DNA from: Sediminicola sp040566555
GTDB taxonomy: Bacteria > Bacteroidota > Bacteroidia > Flavobacteriales > Flavobacteriaceae
Length of the DNA: 64,000 bases
Assembly (NCBI RefSeq): GCF_040566555.1
Contig: NZ_JBEWYP010000006.1
Span: forward strand, 124,001-188,000
Direction: 5' to 3'
Positions within the stretch are counted from its first letter, which is position 1, and each line of letters starts with the position of its first letter. The notes beneath the pieces are model-generated. The model did not search any database and had not been told where the DNA came from. It was given only the letters and a program-made list of their open reading frames with translations. Of the stretch, positions 8,301 through 17,185 are shown piece by piece. The position numbers were made by a program, and so were the translations under genes.

Positions 8301-8915
8301 ATGCATATCGCGGTTGCTGGAAATATAGGAGCAGGAAAAACTACCCTGACCAGATTACTGGCCAAACATTACAAATGGGAGGCCCATTTTGAGGATGTGG
8401 TTGACAATCCCTATTTGGACGATTTTTACAATCAAATGGAACGATGGAGTTTTAACCTGCAGATCTACTTCCTCAACAGCCGTTTCCGACAAATTTTACA
8501 AATCCGCGAAAGTGGCAAGAGTATTATTCAGGATAGGACCATTTACGAGGATGCCTTTATATTCGCTCCCAACTTGCACGCCATGGGGCTTATGACGAAT
8601 CGTGATTTTACAAATTACTCCAGTCTCTTTGAGTTGATGGAAAGTTTGGTACAACCGCCAGATCTTATGATCTATTTGAGAAGCTCCATTCCCAATTTGG
8701 TCAATCAGATCCATAAGAGAGGTAGGGATTACGAAAACACTATTTCCATAGATTACCTCAGCAGATTGAATGAACGCTATGAGGCCTGGGTAGAAGGTTA
8801 TGAAAAAGGTCCCCTTTTGATCATAGATGTGGATAAATTGGATTTTGTGGACAATCCAGAGGATTTAGGATTGATTCTTAACAAAATTGACGCGGAAATC
8901 AACGGCCTATTTTAA
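8301..8915 (+). CDS. Deoxynucleoside kinase (deoxyadenosine/deoxyguanosine kinase type)
   Basis: This 204-residue P-loop kinase phosphorylates deoxynucleosides for dNTP salvage. It shows GNIGAGKTT (residues 7-15), the substrate-site ERWSF and DRTIYEDAFIF segments, and the RGRDYE lid-type motif. Length fits bacterial dNKs. A second dNK domain, clearly paralogous (RGRDYE, DRSIYED-like DYDIYKSLIF, LIIDVSELDFV), is fused to FolK at 49409-50551. The preference between dAdo, dGuo and dCyd cannot be read by eye. It is a single gene, convergent with the App1-like gene downstream. Confidence 0.93.
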   Translation: MHIAVAGNIGAGKTTLTRLLAKHYKWEAHFEDVVDNPYLDDFYNQMERWSFNLQIYFLNSRFRQILQIRESGKSIIQDRTIYEDAFIFAPNLHAMGLMTNRDFTNYSSLFELMESLVQPPDLMIYLRSSIPNLVNQIHKRGRDYENTISIDYLSRLNERYEAWVEGYEKGPLLIIDVDKLDFVDNPEDLGLILNKIDAEINGLF

Positions 8916-8959
8916 ACAATCCAACTTCCCCTTTTTAAAGACTTAAATATGGTATGAAC

Positions 8960-8988
8960 GTTGAAATAGGAACTCGACTTATTTCAAC
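8960..8988 (-). terminator. Hairpin overlapping the 3' end of the App1-like gene
   Basis: GTTGAAATA (8960-8968) and TATTTCAAC (8980-8988) form a perfect 9-bp stem with an 11-nt loop between the two convergent genes. Part of one arm encodes the last residues of the minus-strand gene. There is no U-run on either strand, so termination or mRNA 3'-end protection is only a suggestion. Confidence 0.4.
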
Positions 8989-10001
8989 ACGATTAATCCA
9001 TTTTCTTGGGCATGTTGAATGGCTTGGTCACTATCTTCAACCAAAAGCACTGGAATATCTGTATAATCTTTGAACAAACCAGCTACCCGTAACATTTTTT
9101 TCTGATGCTTGACACTGCGCAAATAAATCGCTTTTATCCTATCTGGATACATTTTTGCAATTTCTAAATAGATATCGGCATCTTTCTCCCCTCCATCTCC
9201 GATGAGCACAAATGGAAGCGCAGGATATGTTTGAAGAATATTTAATATCTCTCGGATTTTATGTGGACGATCGTCCGGCCCCTTAAGCTTATGCCTATTA
9301 AAAAATGCACTCAGACTCCGCAATAATATAGGGCCCTTTGGAAAATTATTGTTCTTTAAAAAGAATTCTAGATATAGATACAAATTCCACGGACTGTTAC
9401 TCACATAAAAAATAGGATTGGATTTTTCGCCAGACGCACCCCTATGCAGCAAATGATAAAATTCTGGTGCTCCCGTCAAGGGAATTCTTGTTCCGGGAGT
9501 TTTTAAAAAAGTATTGTAGAGAACCCTCCATTTTAATAAGGACATCATACCTGTCTGTAAAATAGTATCGTCTATATCGCTTATAACCCCAAAATCCGAG
9601 AAATGGGAAGGTATCAACATTTCTCCGGGAAATCGATTTTCAAGTTGAATGCTTCTTTTTATGGATTCATCCGCATAGGAAACTTCAAAAGCTAACCAAC
9701 CCTCCTCATTACTCATAGATTGTAGATTGGCTTTATTCAAGGCTAGTAAAAAATAGCCTTCTACATCTGTTTTAAACTCATGGAAATCGCCATTGGGGAG
9801 TTTTAATTTGATTTGACAATTGCCAATAACGTCTGTTTCGAAGCGTTTCCAAGAATTAATTAAAAGGTGAATAAAATTCTTTTTTGTAAGATCTATATTC
9901 TCATCCTCAAGGGCACGACCTTTAATGTACAAATACGTGTCAGAGCCATAAGTTTGAAAGACAATAAGCTGTAAGGGGTCGCGGCCATAGAATAATCCCA
10001 T
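8979..10001 (-). CDS. App1-family (DUF2183) HAD-type phosphatase domain protein
   Basis: The 340-residue protein carries the App1 (phosphatidate phosphatase) catalytic domain in its C-terminal two thirds. The HAD nucleophile motif is SDIDDTIL near residue 139, with later motifs YVSNSPW, the KLKGPDDRPHK segment and the acidic FVLIGDGGEKDADIY. In yeast, App1 dephosphorylates phosphatidic acid; the bacterial members' substrates are largely unproven. Residues 1-130 look like a beta-rich domain with an FYGRDPLQLIVFQTYG start and no signal peptide, so it is probably cytoplasmic. It is monocistronic as far as can be seen. The family call is firm, the substrate is open. Confidence 0.85.
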   Translation of the reverse strand: MGLFYGRDPLQLIVFQTYGSDTYLYIKGRALEDENIDLTKKNFIHLLINSWKRFETDVIGNCQIKLKLPNGDFHEFKTDVEGYFLLALNKANLQSMSNEEGWLAFEVSYADESIKRSIQLENRFPGEMLIPSHFSDFGVISDIDDTILQTGMMSLLKWRVLYNTFLKTPGTRIPLTGAPEFYHLLHRGASGEKSNPIFYVSNSPWNLYLYLEFFLKNNNFPKGPILLRSLSAFFNRHKLKGPDDRPHKIREILNILQTYPALPFVLIGDGGEKDADIYLEIAKMYPDRIKAIYLRSVKHQKKMLRVAGLFKDYTDIPVLLVEDSDQAIQHAQENGLIVLK

Positions 10002-10203
10002 ATCTTAAAATTTTTATTTCTCAGGTCTTAAGTAAATTAAAGGCACCCTACTGTATAAAATGTATCATTAAAATTGTGAATATAATTACTTTAGGCCAAA
10101 AGTCATAACCCCAATTATAAAACTAACAAGGCAACCTGAAGAACTTCCTATTCAATTCCCACTTAAAGTTTTAGCGTCCACCTCATGGTCATATTGATAA
10201 GTT
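10002..10203. other. Intergenic region upstream of the App1-like gene
   Basis: About 200 bp with no gene-like frame. It should hold the App1-gene promoter, but no good TAnnTTTG on the minus strand is visible. Confidence 0.4.
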
Positions 10204-10250
10204 AAAAAGTAAAAGCCACCCATATTTCTATGGGCGGCTTTTACTTTTTA
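10204..10250 (-). terminator. Strong intrinsic terminator of hppA
   Basis: The arms AAAAAGTAAAAGCC(G)CCCATA and TATGGGTGGCTTTTACTTTT form a long stem with a very short loop, ending in T-runs on both sides, so it could act in both directions. It begins 15 bp after the hppA stop codon. Confidence 0.9.
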
Positions 10251-10264
10251 GGTCAATCCTAATT

Positions 10265-12646
10265 TTAACGTTCTATCTGAACCTTTACATCATCCCTAAA
10301 GGCCTCTACTTGCTTCTTTACTTCTTCAGTAGTTCCTACGAATTTTTTTTCTTGGACAACTTCTTCTCCATTAACGATGGTCGTATAGCTAACTATTGCT
10401 TCTGCAGCATCATTATCTACCATCATTTCCACACGAACCTCTTGTTCTTTCTGTGCAACCCCAGTTTCAACGTTATGACCTCCCAATATAGGAGCAATTA
10501 CAAGTCCTATTAAACAGGTTAGCTTGATCAAAATGTTCATAGACGGACCAGAAGTATCTTTGAATGGGTCTCCAACAGTATCCCCGGTTACGGCAGCCTT
10601 ATGGGCATCCGAACCTTTATAAGTCATTTCCCCGTTAATTTCCACACCTGCTTCAAAAGATTTTTTGGCATTGTCCCAAGCACCTCCTGCGTTGTTCTGG
10701 AAAATAGCCCATAACACACCGGAAACGGTAACACCCGCCATATAACCTCCAAGCATTTCTGCTGTCAATTGGTCATTATCAGAATATACCAATTTTCCAA
10801 GCAAGACGATGGCGATAGGAAACCCAATAGTCAGGATTCCAGGTAACATCATTTCCCTCAAGGCAGCCTTGGTAGAAATTTCCACACATTTTCCATACTC
10901 TGGTTTACCGGTACCTTCCATAATACCAGGAATTTCTTTAAACTGTCTACGTACTTCGTACACCATATCCATAGCAGCCTTCCCAACCGAGTTCATCGCA
11001 AGAGCCGAGAACACCACAGGAATCATCCCACCTACAAAGAGCATCGCAAGTACGGGCGCTTTAAATATGTTGATCCCATCTATCCCGGTAAAGGTGACAT
11101 AGGCAGCAAACAAAGCCAAGGAAGTCAAGGCAGCAGATGCAATGGCAAATCCTTTCCCGGTTGCAGCGGTAGTATTCCCTACCGAATCTAAAATATCTGT
11201 ACGGGTACGTACTTCTTTAGGCAGTTCACTCATTTCTGCAATACCCCCTGCGTTATCGGAAATAGGTCCAAAGGCATCAATAGCCAATTGCATGGCAGTT
11301 GTGGCCATCATAGCAGAAGCCGCTAATGCAACTCCGTAAAACCCTGCAAAAGCATAGGACGCCCAAATAGCCGCAGCAAATATTAGAACAGTTGGAAACG
11401 TAGAGATCATCCCTGTTGCCAATCCGGCAATTACATTGGTCCCTGCTCCAGTACTGGATTTTTGAACGATGGCCAATACAGGCTTTGTTCCAAGTCCAGT
11501 ATAATATTCCGTCACAGAAGAAATTATACCTCCCACGGCCAATCCGACTACAGTGGCATAAAATACCCTCATAGAAGAAATATCTTTTAAACCTTCCCCA
11601 AAGAATTCCATTTTCATGGTTTCTGGGAGCATATATTTTACCAAAATAAAACAAGTCACCAGGGTCAAGCCTATAGATACCCAGTTTCCTATGTTTAGTG
11701 CCCCTTGAACTTGGGCTTCTTTGGCATCGTTACTTTTAATTTTCACCAACATGGTTCCAATAATGGAAAATAAAATTCCAAAACCAGCAATGGTCATTGG
11801 CAACAATATAGGTCCGATACCTCCAAAGGCATCTTGGATATTACCTCCCATATCTTTGATGACATAATTTCCCAGTACCATGGCAGCAAGCACGGTGGCT
11901 ACATAAGAACCGAACAAATCTGCACCCATCCCTGCCACATCACCAACGTTGTCTCCAACGTTATCTGCTATGGTCGCCGGGTTACGAGGATCATCCTCAG
12001 GAATTCCTGCTTCAACCTTACCTACTAAATCCGCGCCCACATCGGCCGCTTTGGTATAAATACCCCCACCCACACGGGCAAAAAGGGCAATGGACTCAGC
12101 TCCCAAGGAGAATCCTGCCAAAGTTTCGAGAACAATGGTCATATCCTCTGTGGAGGTCCATGTACCGTTCATAAAGAAATGGAACAGTATGATAAAAAAT
12201 GTTGTAAGTCCTAAAACCGCCAATCCGGCTACGCCCAATCCCATAACGGTACCACCACCAAAGGATACTTTTAAAGCCTGTGGCAAACTGGTACGTGCAG
12301 CTTGGGTTGTTCTTACGTTCGTCTTGGTGGCAATCTTCATACCCATATTTCCTGCCAATGCAGAGAAAAATGCCCCAAAAACAAAGGCTACTACGATTAA
12401 AATATGTGTTGTAGGAACAATAAATGAAATTACGGCCAAAGCAATACTGGCTCCGATGACAAAGATTGTCAATAATTTGTATTCCGCTTTTAGAAAAGCC
12501 AGTGCGCCTTCATAGATGTGATCGGAAATCTCTTTCATTTTTCCATCTCCGGCGTCTTGTTTTAAAACCCAGGATCTTTTTACCCACATAAAAAGAAGCC
12601 CAATGATTGCCATGATAATAGGCACATAAATCATAATTGAATCCAT
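10265..12646 (-). CDS. hppA: Membrane-bound ion-translocating pyrophosphatase, K+-dependent type
   Basis: This 793-residue integral membrane enzyme couples pyrophosphate hydrolysis to H+ and/or Na+ export. Catalytic signatures are intact: DVGADLVGKVE, the acidic PRNPATIADNVGDNVGDVAG stretch, and the GPISDNAGGIAEM and GDTVGDPFKDTSGPSMNI motifs. About 15-16 hydrophobic helices are apparent. The motif GNTTAATGKGFAI has Ala where K+-independent enzymes carry Lys, so it belongs to the K+-dependent class; whether it pumps Na+, H+ or both is not resolved. After the last helix is an unusual charged tail of about 60 residues (EQEVRVEMMVDNDAAEAIV to the end). The soluble pyrophosphatase gene lies directly upstream but is separated by a terminator. 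Confidence 0.95.
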   Translation of the reverse strand: MDSIMIYVPIIMAIIGLLFMWVKRSWVLKQDAGDGKMKEISDHIYEGALAFLKAEYKLLTIFVIGASIALAVISFIVPTTHILIVVAFVFGAFFSALAGNMGMKIATKTNVRTTQAARTSLPQALKVSFGGGTVMGLGVAGLAVLGLTTFFIILFHFFMNGTWTSTEDMTIVLETLAGFSLGAESIALFARVGGGIYTKAADVGADLVGKVEAGIPEDDPRNPATIADNVGDNVGDVAGMGADLFGSYVATVLAAMVLGNYVIKDMGGNIQDAFGGIGPILLPMTIAGFGILFSIIGTMLVKIKSNDAKEAQVQGALNIGNWVSIGLTLVTCFILVKYMLPETMKMEFFGEGLKDISSMRVFYATVVGLAVGGIISSVTEYYTGLGTKPVLAIVQKSSTGAGTNVIAGLATGMISTFPTVLIFAAAIWASYAFAGFYGVALAASAMMATTAMQLAIDAFGPISDNAGGIAEMSELPKEVRTRTDILDSVGNTTAATGKGFAIASAALTSLALFAAYVTFTGIDGINIFKAPVLAMLFVGGMIPVVFSALAMNSVGKAAMDMVYEVRRQFKEIPGIMEGTGKPEYGKCVEISTKAALREMMLPGILTIGFPIAIVLLGKLVYSDNDQLTAEMLGGYMAGVTVSGVLWAIFQNNAGGAWDNAKKSFEAGVEINGEMTYKGSDAHKAAVTGDTVGDPFKDTSGPSMNILIKLTCLIGLVIAPILGGHNVETGVAQKEQEVRVEMMVDNDAAEAIVSYTTIVNGEEVVQEKKFVGTTEEVKKQVEAFRDDVKVQIER

Positions 12647-12700
12647 TCGTTTATCTGTTAAATTTTTAGCTGGACTAAAGTAGTAAAATCAAATAGAAAT

Positions 12701-12733
12701 AAAAAAAGCAATATTCAACTAAGAATATTGCTT
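12701..12733 (-). terminator. Intrinsic terminator of ppa
   Basis: Minus strand AAGCAATATTC and GAATATTGCTT pair perfectly (11 bp, 6-nt loop) and run into TTTTTTATTTC. It lies 29 bp after the ppa stop and before the hppA start, so the two pyrophosphatase genes are separate units. Confidence 0.93.
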
Positions 12734-12761
12734 ATATGATAAAAATTGTTATGCTTTATTA

Positions 12762-13289
12762 CTAGGTAATTGTTACATCCCTAAGTGGAACATCACTATC
12801 CGCAAAGCGCTTGATGCACTTAACAACAATTTCCTTGGCTTCATTGACATCTCCCCATCCACCAACATCAACTTTTTTCTTTTCCAAATCCTTATATACT
12901 TGGAAGAAATGCTCTATCTCTTTAATAAGGTGTGGATTTAATTCATTCAAATCATTTACTTTGTTCCAAATTGGATCTGAAACAGGAACACAGATAATTT
13001 TTTCATCTGGCCCTTTTTCATCGGTCATATGGAAAACCCCAATAGGCTTCACTTCCATTACACATCCAGGGAACGTAGGCTCTGTTACCAAAACCAATAC
13101 ATCCAAGGGATCACCATCCAAAGCCAACGTTTCTGGCACAAAACCGTAATCGGCCGGATACATCATTGAAGAAAAGATCATACGATCGTAACGAACCTTC
13201 TTCAATTTAAAATCATACTCATATTTGTTTCTACTCCCCTTTGGGATCTCAATAAGAACATCAAACGATGTTATTTCTTCTGTACTCAT
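12762..13289 (-). CDS. ppa: Inorganic pyrophosphatase (soluble, family I)
   Basis: This 175-residue cytosolic enzyme splits pyrophosphate to phosphate. Family I landmarks are present: FDVLIEIPKGSRNKYEYD, the MMYPADYGFVPETLALDGDP core with its DGDPLDVLVL metal-binding signature, and the Lys-rich C-terminal IKRFAD region. Length matches hexameric bacterial enzymes. A -7 box lies about 20 bp upstream and a strong terminator follows, so it is monocistronic. Being beside the membrane pyrophosphatase suggests shared PPi management: one wastes the energy as heat, the other stores it as an ion gradient. Confidence 0.97.
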   Translation of the reverse strand: MSTEEITSFDVLIEIPKGSRNKYEYDFKLKKVRYDRMIFSSMMYPADYGFVPETLALDGDPLDVLVLVTEPTFPGCVMEVKPIGVFHMTDEKGPDEKIICVPVSDPIWNKVNDLNELNPHLIKEIEHFFQVYKDLEKKKVDVGGWGDVNEAKEIVVKCIKRFADSDVPLRDVTIT

Positions 13290-13308
13290 GTTTCGTTAAA
13301 TTGTGGTG

Positions 13309-13316
13309 CAAATATA
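13309..13316 (-). promoter_or_regulatory. -7 box of the ppa promoter
   Basis: Minus strand TATATTTG (TAnnTTTG consensus) ends 20 bp before the ppa ATG, giving a short leader. No clear -33 TTG was seen. Confidence 0.6.
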
Positions 13317-13368
13317 ATTGAAAAAAATCAGTAGGCCTTAGAAAAAAGGCAGCATAGCCCATTTGTTT

Positions 13369-15861
13369 CTAAAAACTAAAGCCAAATGACCCTGTAACCC
13401 CAAACGCCCTAGCATCAGGATTTTCCAAATAATTGCCCCTAAAATTAAAATCGATTCGCAATATTCTAAATATGTTCCCTACCCCAACGGAGTATTCATA
13501 ATAAATCTTATTGGTCGGAGCAATTAATGGGACGTTGGTTGGACTGCTCAATGCTATATTCTCATCGGACAGATCTCCCCAGGCGCCTCTGATTCCCACT
13601 ATTTCCCTCAAATTCCATTTTCTCATAAATGGTATCCTTGAAAAAAGCCGACCATTAAAATTATGTTCCAAATGCACTGTGGCATACGTATCCGTTACAA
13701 ATTCATAAAAATCGAGATTGGCAAAACTGTTGTACACAGAGAAGAAAGTCTGGTTTCCCGGAATCACATTTAAAAGGCCCAAAGGCACCTCCCCAAACGT
13801 TTTTCCCAATTCCACAGAACTCAATAATCTCCCCCATCCCAATTGCCATGGCTGGCTATAGGAAAATTGTACTTTCCTATAATTGAAATCGCTTTCCAGA
13901 AACCCTTCCAGCCCTTGGCTGTAATTCAAGAACAAGGTACTGTAATCATCGTTGATATTTCGTCTTTCCACGCCATACCCAATGGTCCTTCTGCCCGGCG
14001 TATAAATGATCTGGGTACTGATTTCAAATTGTTTTATTTCCGAGGAAATACCCGTTGGTGATTCAGGATCCACATAATCGAGACTAAAAAGATCTGGCAA
14101 TGCCGAACTCAGGGTCCGCAAAGAACTACCCACCCCAAATTTTAAATTGGTGATAGGCTCAATCTCCATATTAAAGGCACTCAGATTGATATTGGAAAGC
14201 CTATTATTGGAGCCCACGGTAAGTACCGAGGAGGTTGCCTGATTGCGCCCCAACACATCACTTGTTGCCGTTAAGCTTATTCCAAGCTGACCAATATCCC
14301 TTCTATTTCCACCAGAAATAATAATCCTATTTTTTTTATCAACCAACCATTTGGCGGAAAACCCGTGTTTAAATTTATGATCGCCAAAACCATAGGCCAA
14401 ATAACCTTCCAAGCGCCATGGGTCATTTTGACCAAAATAGGTCCTTGCTCCCATTCTCAGGCGCATGCCCTCTGCTTCGTTATATCCAAAAACATTGAAC
14501 ACACTCCCTATATCAACATTCCATTTATCTATTTCCACATATCCGGAACCTAAGATACTGGCTATATTGTACATGGATTTAAACTTGGGAACGGTACGCA
14601 GGGTATCCAATAATTGATAGATCCCTTTTTCATCCTTATTCAAGGGCTCCAATCTGTTGTCGCTCCAAAAACTATCTTCCTTCTCAAAGACCGATGGGTC
14701 AAATTGGTTGGCATCTACCTTATAGAATTCCCTTGGCTTGGGAATATCGAACATATAGTTATTATACACCGTGGTCCTCTTTCCATACACCCCTCTGGCC
14801 TTCTCCTTTTTGCTGAAACTAAAATCGCTGAGCATATAGTCACGCTTCAATAGAAAAACTGAATCGTTCAAAACTTCAAATTCCTGCTCAATATAGATAT
14901 CCTTTACCCAGTTGATATTGGCACTTCGGGTAACTTCCAAGTTAATCTTCTTGATGGCGAAGGTGGTATCATTCACCCAAAAATCCCCTTTGAAAGTCAG
15001 CTCGTTCTTTCGCCTAGGATAGTAAATAATGTTATAGCACCATTTGTTATCGATATAAGCACTGTCGGACAACACATAATTATAGGTATCCACCCCTGTC
15101 TTGGATAAGGGACTTGTAAAACTTTTATCAAAGAATTTTAAGTAGTTGTTATAAATGTTATAGTCAGAATATAAATCCTTCACAAATGCGATTAACGCCT
15201 GGTTATTGCTAAACCCAGAGTTTTTATTTCCCAGAATATCTTCCTTGGTCTCCGCCAACTTGTTGTCGCCGTACACTTTGGAAAAGGTCTCGTTTAGGAA
15301 AATAGGTAAATAGGTCTTTCCTGTAATTCTGGAGGTATCCAAGTCTTCGAATACAAATTCCATCCCCCTAAAGAGTCTGCTTTTGATCAGGGCGCTGTCT
15401 ATCGTATTCAAATCAAACTCTACCTTTTCATATTTGTCATACTGGTACTGTTTAAACTTGCTTACCCCATTCTCACGTTTCTTTGCCCAGATTTTCTTAA
15501 GGATATCTATGGCCGGGTTATTCTTTTTGGATTGTTTGCCCACATAGACCACAACCTCATCCAATTGCTCACTGGACTCCATCAACACTGCCTTTAAATT
15601 ATAATTGACTTTTGTGGGCAAGGGAAGTTCCAATTTATCATAACCGATAAAGGAAATAATTAAAGTAGTATAGGTCTCGTCGGACTCCATATAGAACACC
15701 CCGTTGTCATTGGTAATGGTTCCTTGGGACGAGTTCTTGAACAATACATTCGCAAAAGCTACCGGTTCTCCGGTTTCATCTACCACAACGCCACTAACCT
15801 TGGTCTGTGCAATGGACCAGAAAGAGGAAAGAACAAACAGGACTAATAAAATTCTTTTCAT
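13369..15861 (-). CDS. DUF5686 outer-membrane protein with CarboxypepD_reg-like N-domain
   Basis: The 830-residue protein begins with a signal peptide (MKRILLVLFVLSSFWSIAQ). A carboxypeptidase-regulatory-like beta-sandwich follows (about 20-95: KVSGVVVDETGEPVAFANV...SFIGYDKLELPL), the module that opens many Bacteroidota TonB-dependent receptors. The remainder fits DUF5686: an alpha/beta middle region (NPAIDILKKIWAKKRENG..., YYPRRKNELTFKGDFWVNDTTFAIKKINLEV) and a C-terminal half of alternating amphipathic strands ending in ...GVTGSFGFSF, a beta-barrel ending with terminal Phe. No plug domain was seen. The function of the family is unknown; an outer-membrane location is inferred. It lies alone between ppa and pdhB. 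Confidence 0.87.
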   Translation of the reverse strand: MKRILLVLFVLSSFWSIAQTKVSGVVVDETGEPVAFANVLFKNSSQGTITNDNGVFYMESDETYTTLIISFIGYDKLELPLPTKVNYNLKAVLMESSEQLDEVVVYVGKQSKKNNPAIDILKKIWAKKRENGVSKFKQYQYDKYEKVEFDLNTIDSALIKSRLFRGMEFVFEDLDTSRITGKTYLPIFLNETFSKVYGDNKLAETKEDILGNKNSGFSNNQALIAFVKDLYSDYNIYNNYLKFFDKSFTSPLSKTGVDTYNYVLSDSAYIDNKWCYNIIYYPRRKNELTFKGDFWVNDTTFAIKKINLEVTRSANINWVKDIYIEQEFEVLNDSVFLLKRDYMLSDFSFSKKEKARGVYGKRTTVYNNYMFDIPKPREFYKVDANQFDPSVFEKEDSFWSDNRLEPLNKDEKGIYQLLDTLRTVPKFKSMYNIASILGSGYVEIDKWNVDIGSVFNVFGYNEAEGMRLRMGARTYFGQNDPWRLEGYLAYGFGDHKFKHGFSAKWLVDKKNRIIISGGNRRDIGQLGISLTATSDVLGRNQATSSVLTVGSNNRLSNINLSAFNMEIEPITNLKFGVGSSLRTLSSALPDLFSLDYVDPESPTGISSEIKQFEISTQIIYTPGRRTIGYGVERRNINDDYSTLFLNYSQGLEGFLESDFNYRKVQFSYSQPWQLGWGRLLSSVELGKTFGEVPLGLLNVIPGNQTFFSVYNSFANLDFYEFVTDTYATVHLEHNFNGRLFSRIPFMRKWNLREIVGIRGAWGDLSDENIALSSPTNVPLIAPTNKIYYEYSVGVGNIFRILRIDFNFRGNYLENPDARAFGVTGSFGFSF

Positions 15862-15959
15862 GAAGCAATCATAGGGTTATCAGGAACGTTAACAATGAAT
15901 CCTGAAAGCTTTGCCATCTTTTGGTTTTTAAAGTGAACCCAAACACACCATCTTATAAT

Positions 15960-15996
15960 AAAACAAAAGCTTTGCCGACACTTGGTCGGCAAAGCT
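15960..15996 (-). terminator. Intrinsic terminator of pdhB
   Basis: Minus strand AGCTTTGCCGAC and GTCGGCAAAGCT pair perfectly over 12 bp with a 5-nt loop, then TTTGTTTTATT. It starts 26 bp after the pdhB stop. Confidence 0.93.
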
Positions 15997-16022
15997 AAAA
16001 TACCTTAACAAAATATTTTTAT

Positions 16023-17000
16023 TTATTTATATAACACTTTTTTAACCGCCTTGATCACATCATTGTAGTTTGGCAACCATTCTTCCAATAAAACTGGAGA
16101 ATATGGTGCCGGGGTATCGGCAGTATTAATTTTAATGATAGGCGCATCCAAATAATCGAACGCTTGGGATTGCACTTGGTACGTAATCTCAGTAGCCACG
16201 TTTCCAAAAGGCCACGCTTCCTCCAAAATAACAAGTCTGTTCGTCTTTTTTACAGATTTTAAAATGGTATCATGATCCATAGGACGTACAGTACGTAAAT
16301 CTATAATCTCACAACTGATCCCTTCTTTTTCCAATTCCTCTGCAGCTTTGTAAGCTTCCTTGATTATTTTACCAAAAGATACAATGGTAACATCCTTACC
16401 TTCTCTTTTTATTTCTGCCACTCCTAAAGGAATAGTATATTCTCCATCGGGAGCTTCTCCTTTATCACCGTACATCTGCTCCGATTCCATAAAAATAACC
16501 GGATCGTCATCTCTAATCGATGCTTTCAAAAGTCCTTTTGCATCGTAAGGATTGGAAGGTACAACCACTTTTAGACCAGGACAATTTGCGAACCAACTCT
16601 CAAAAGCTTGTGAGTGGGTTGCACCCAACTGACCAGCAGAACCTGTAGGTCCTCTAAATACGATTGGACAATTGAACTGTCCGCCCGACATTTGTCTGAT
16701 TTTTGCTGCGTTACTTATGATCTGATCAATACCGACCAATGCAAAGTTAAAGGTCATGAATTCAATGATGGGTCTGTTACCACCCATGGCAGAACCAACT
16801 CCAATACCTGCAAAACCCAATTCAGAAATGGGGGTATCTATAACCCTATCTGGACCAAATTCGTCCAACATCCCTTTGGAAGCCTTATATGCTCCGTTAT
16901 ATTCCGCAACTTCTTCTCCCATTAAATAAATGGATTCATCACGTCTCATCTCTTCGGACATCGCCTCCGCTATGGCTTCTCTAAATTGTATTGTTCTCAT
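16023..17000 (-). CDS. pdhB: Pyruvate dehydrogenase E1 component, beta subunit
   Basis: This 325-residue transketolase-like beta subunit of a 2-oxoacid dehydrogenase E1 partners an alpha subunit to decarboxylate pyruvate with thiamine diphosphate. Typical segments are MRTIQFREAIAEAMSEEMRRD, LMGEEVAEYNGAYKASKGML, RVIDTPISELGFAGIGVG, IVFRGPTGSAGQLGATHSQ and LEEAWPFGNVATEI. No pdhA or E2 gene is in the window; in flavobacteria the beta gene is often apart from the alpha-E2 pair. A branched-chain E1 beta is the main alternative, but the sequence reads as the PDH form. It is divergent from etfB, with a perfect palindrome between them. Confidence 0.93.
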   Translation of the reverse strand: MRTIQFREAIAEAMSEEMRRDESIYLMGEEVAEYNGAYKASKGMLDEFGPDRVIDTPISELGFAGIGVGSAMGGNRPIIEFMTFNFALVGIDQIISNAAKIRQMSGGQFNCPIVFRGPTGSAGQLGATHSQAFESWFANCPGLKVVVPSNPYDAKGLLKASIRDDDPVIFMESEQMYGDKGEAPDGEYTIPLGVAEIKREGKDVTIVSFGKIIKEAYKAAEELEKEGISCEIIDLRTVRPMDHDTILKSVKKTNRLVILEEAWPFGNVATEITYQVQSQAFDYLDAPIIKINTADTPAPYSPVLLEEWLPNYNDVIKAVKKVLYK

Positions 17001-17042
17001 GTATAATAGAGTAAAGTTTTTATGTTCGTCTCAAAACGCAAG

Positions 17043-17050
17043 CAAAAATA
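17043..17050 (-). promoter_or_regulatory. -7 box of the pdhB promoter
   Basis: Minus strand TATTTTTG, exact TAnnTTTG, 42 bp before the pdhB start. The -33 element is not obvious. Confidence 0.55.
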
Positions 17051-17096
17051 GGAAATTATATGTCAAATAATACCTTGTGATTATCAAAATAACAAC

Positions 17097-17124
17097 AAAT
17101 TTACTATGCATGCATAGTAAATTT
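17097..17124. promoter_or_regulatory. Perfect 28-bp palindrome, probable operator, between pdhB and etfB
   Basis: AAATTTACTATGCA (17097-17110) is followed immediately by its exact reverse complement (17111-17124) with no spacer. The centre lies about 40 bp before the likely etfB transcription start and about 75 bp before that of pdhB. No T-run follows, and it does not sit at a gene end, so a DNA-binding site for a dimeric regulator is more likely than a terminator. The regulator is not identified. Confidence 0.75.
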
Positions 17125-17137
17125 AAAAATTAATAGT

Positions 17138-17145
17138 TATCTTTG
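17138..17145 (+). promoter_or_regulatory. -7 box of the etfBA promoter
   Basis: TATCTTTG, exact TAnnTTTG, 40 bp before the etfB ATG. The -33 position falls at the edge of the 28-bp palindrome and has no TTG, which would fit an activator-dependent promoter. Confidence 0.6.
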
Positions 17146-17185
17146 GGCAATTCATTTTTAAGAAAAAGAAAAACTATATATCAAA

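Noticed and set aside
10204..10250. Insertion-element inverted repeat
   Set aside because: The palindrome with T-runs directly after hppA fits a terminator; there is no partner copy.
13320..13368. Terminator after the DUF5686 gene
   Set aside because: Only a weak GCCTT/AAGGC pairing is visible and its T-run is displaced; not strong enough to call.
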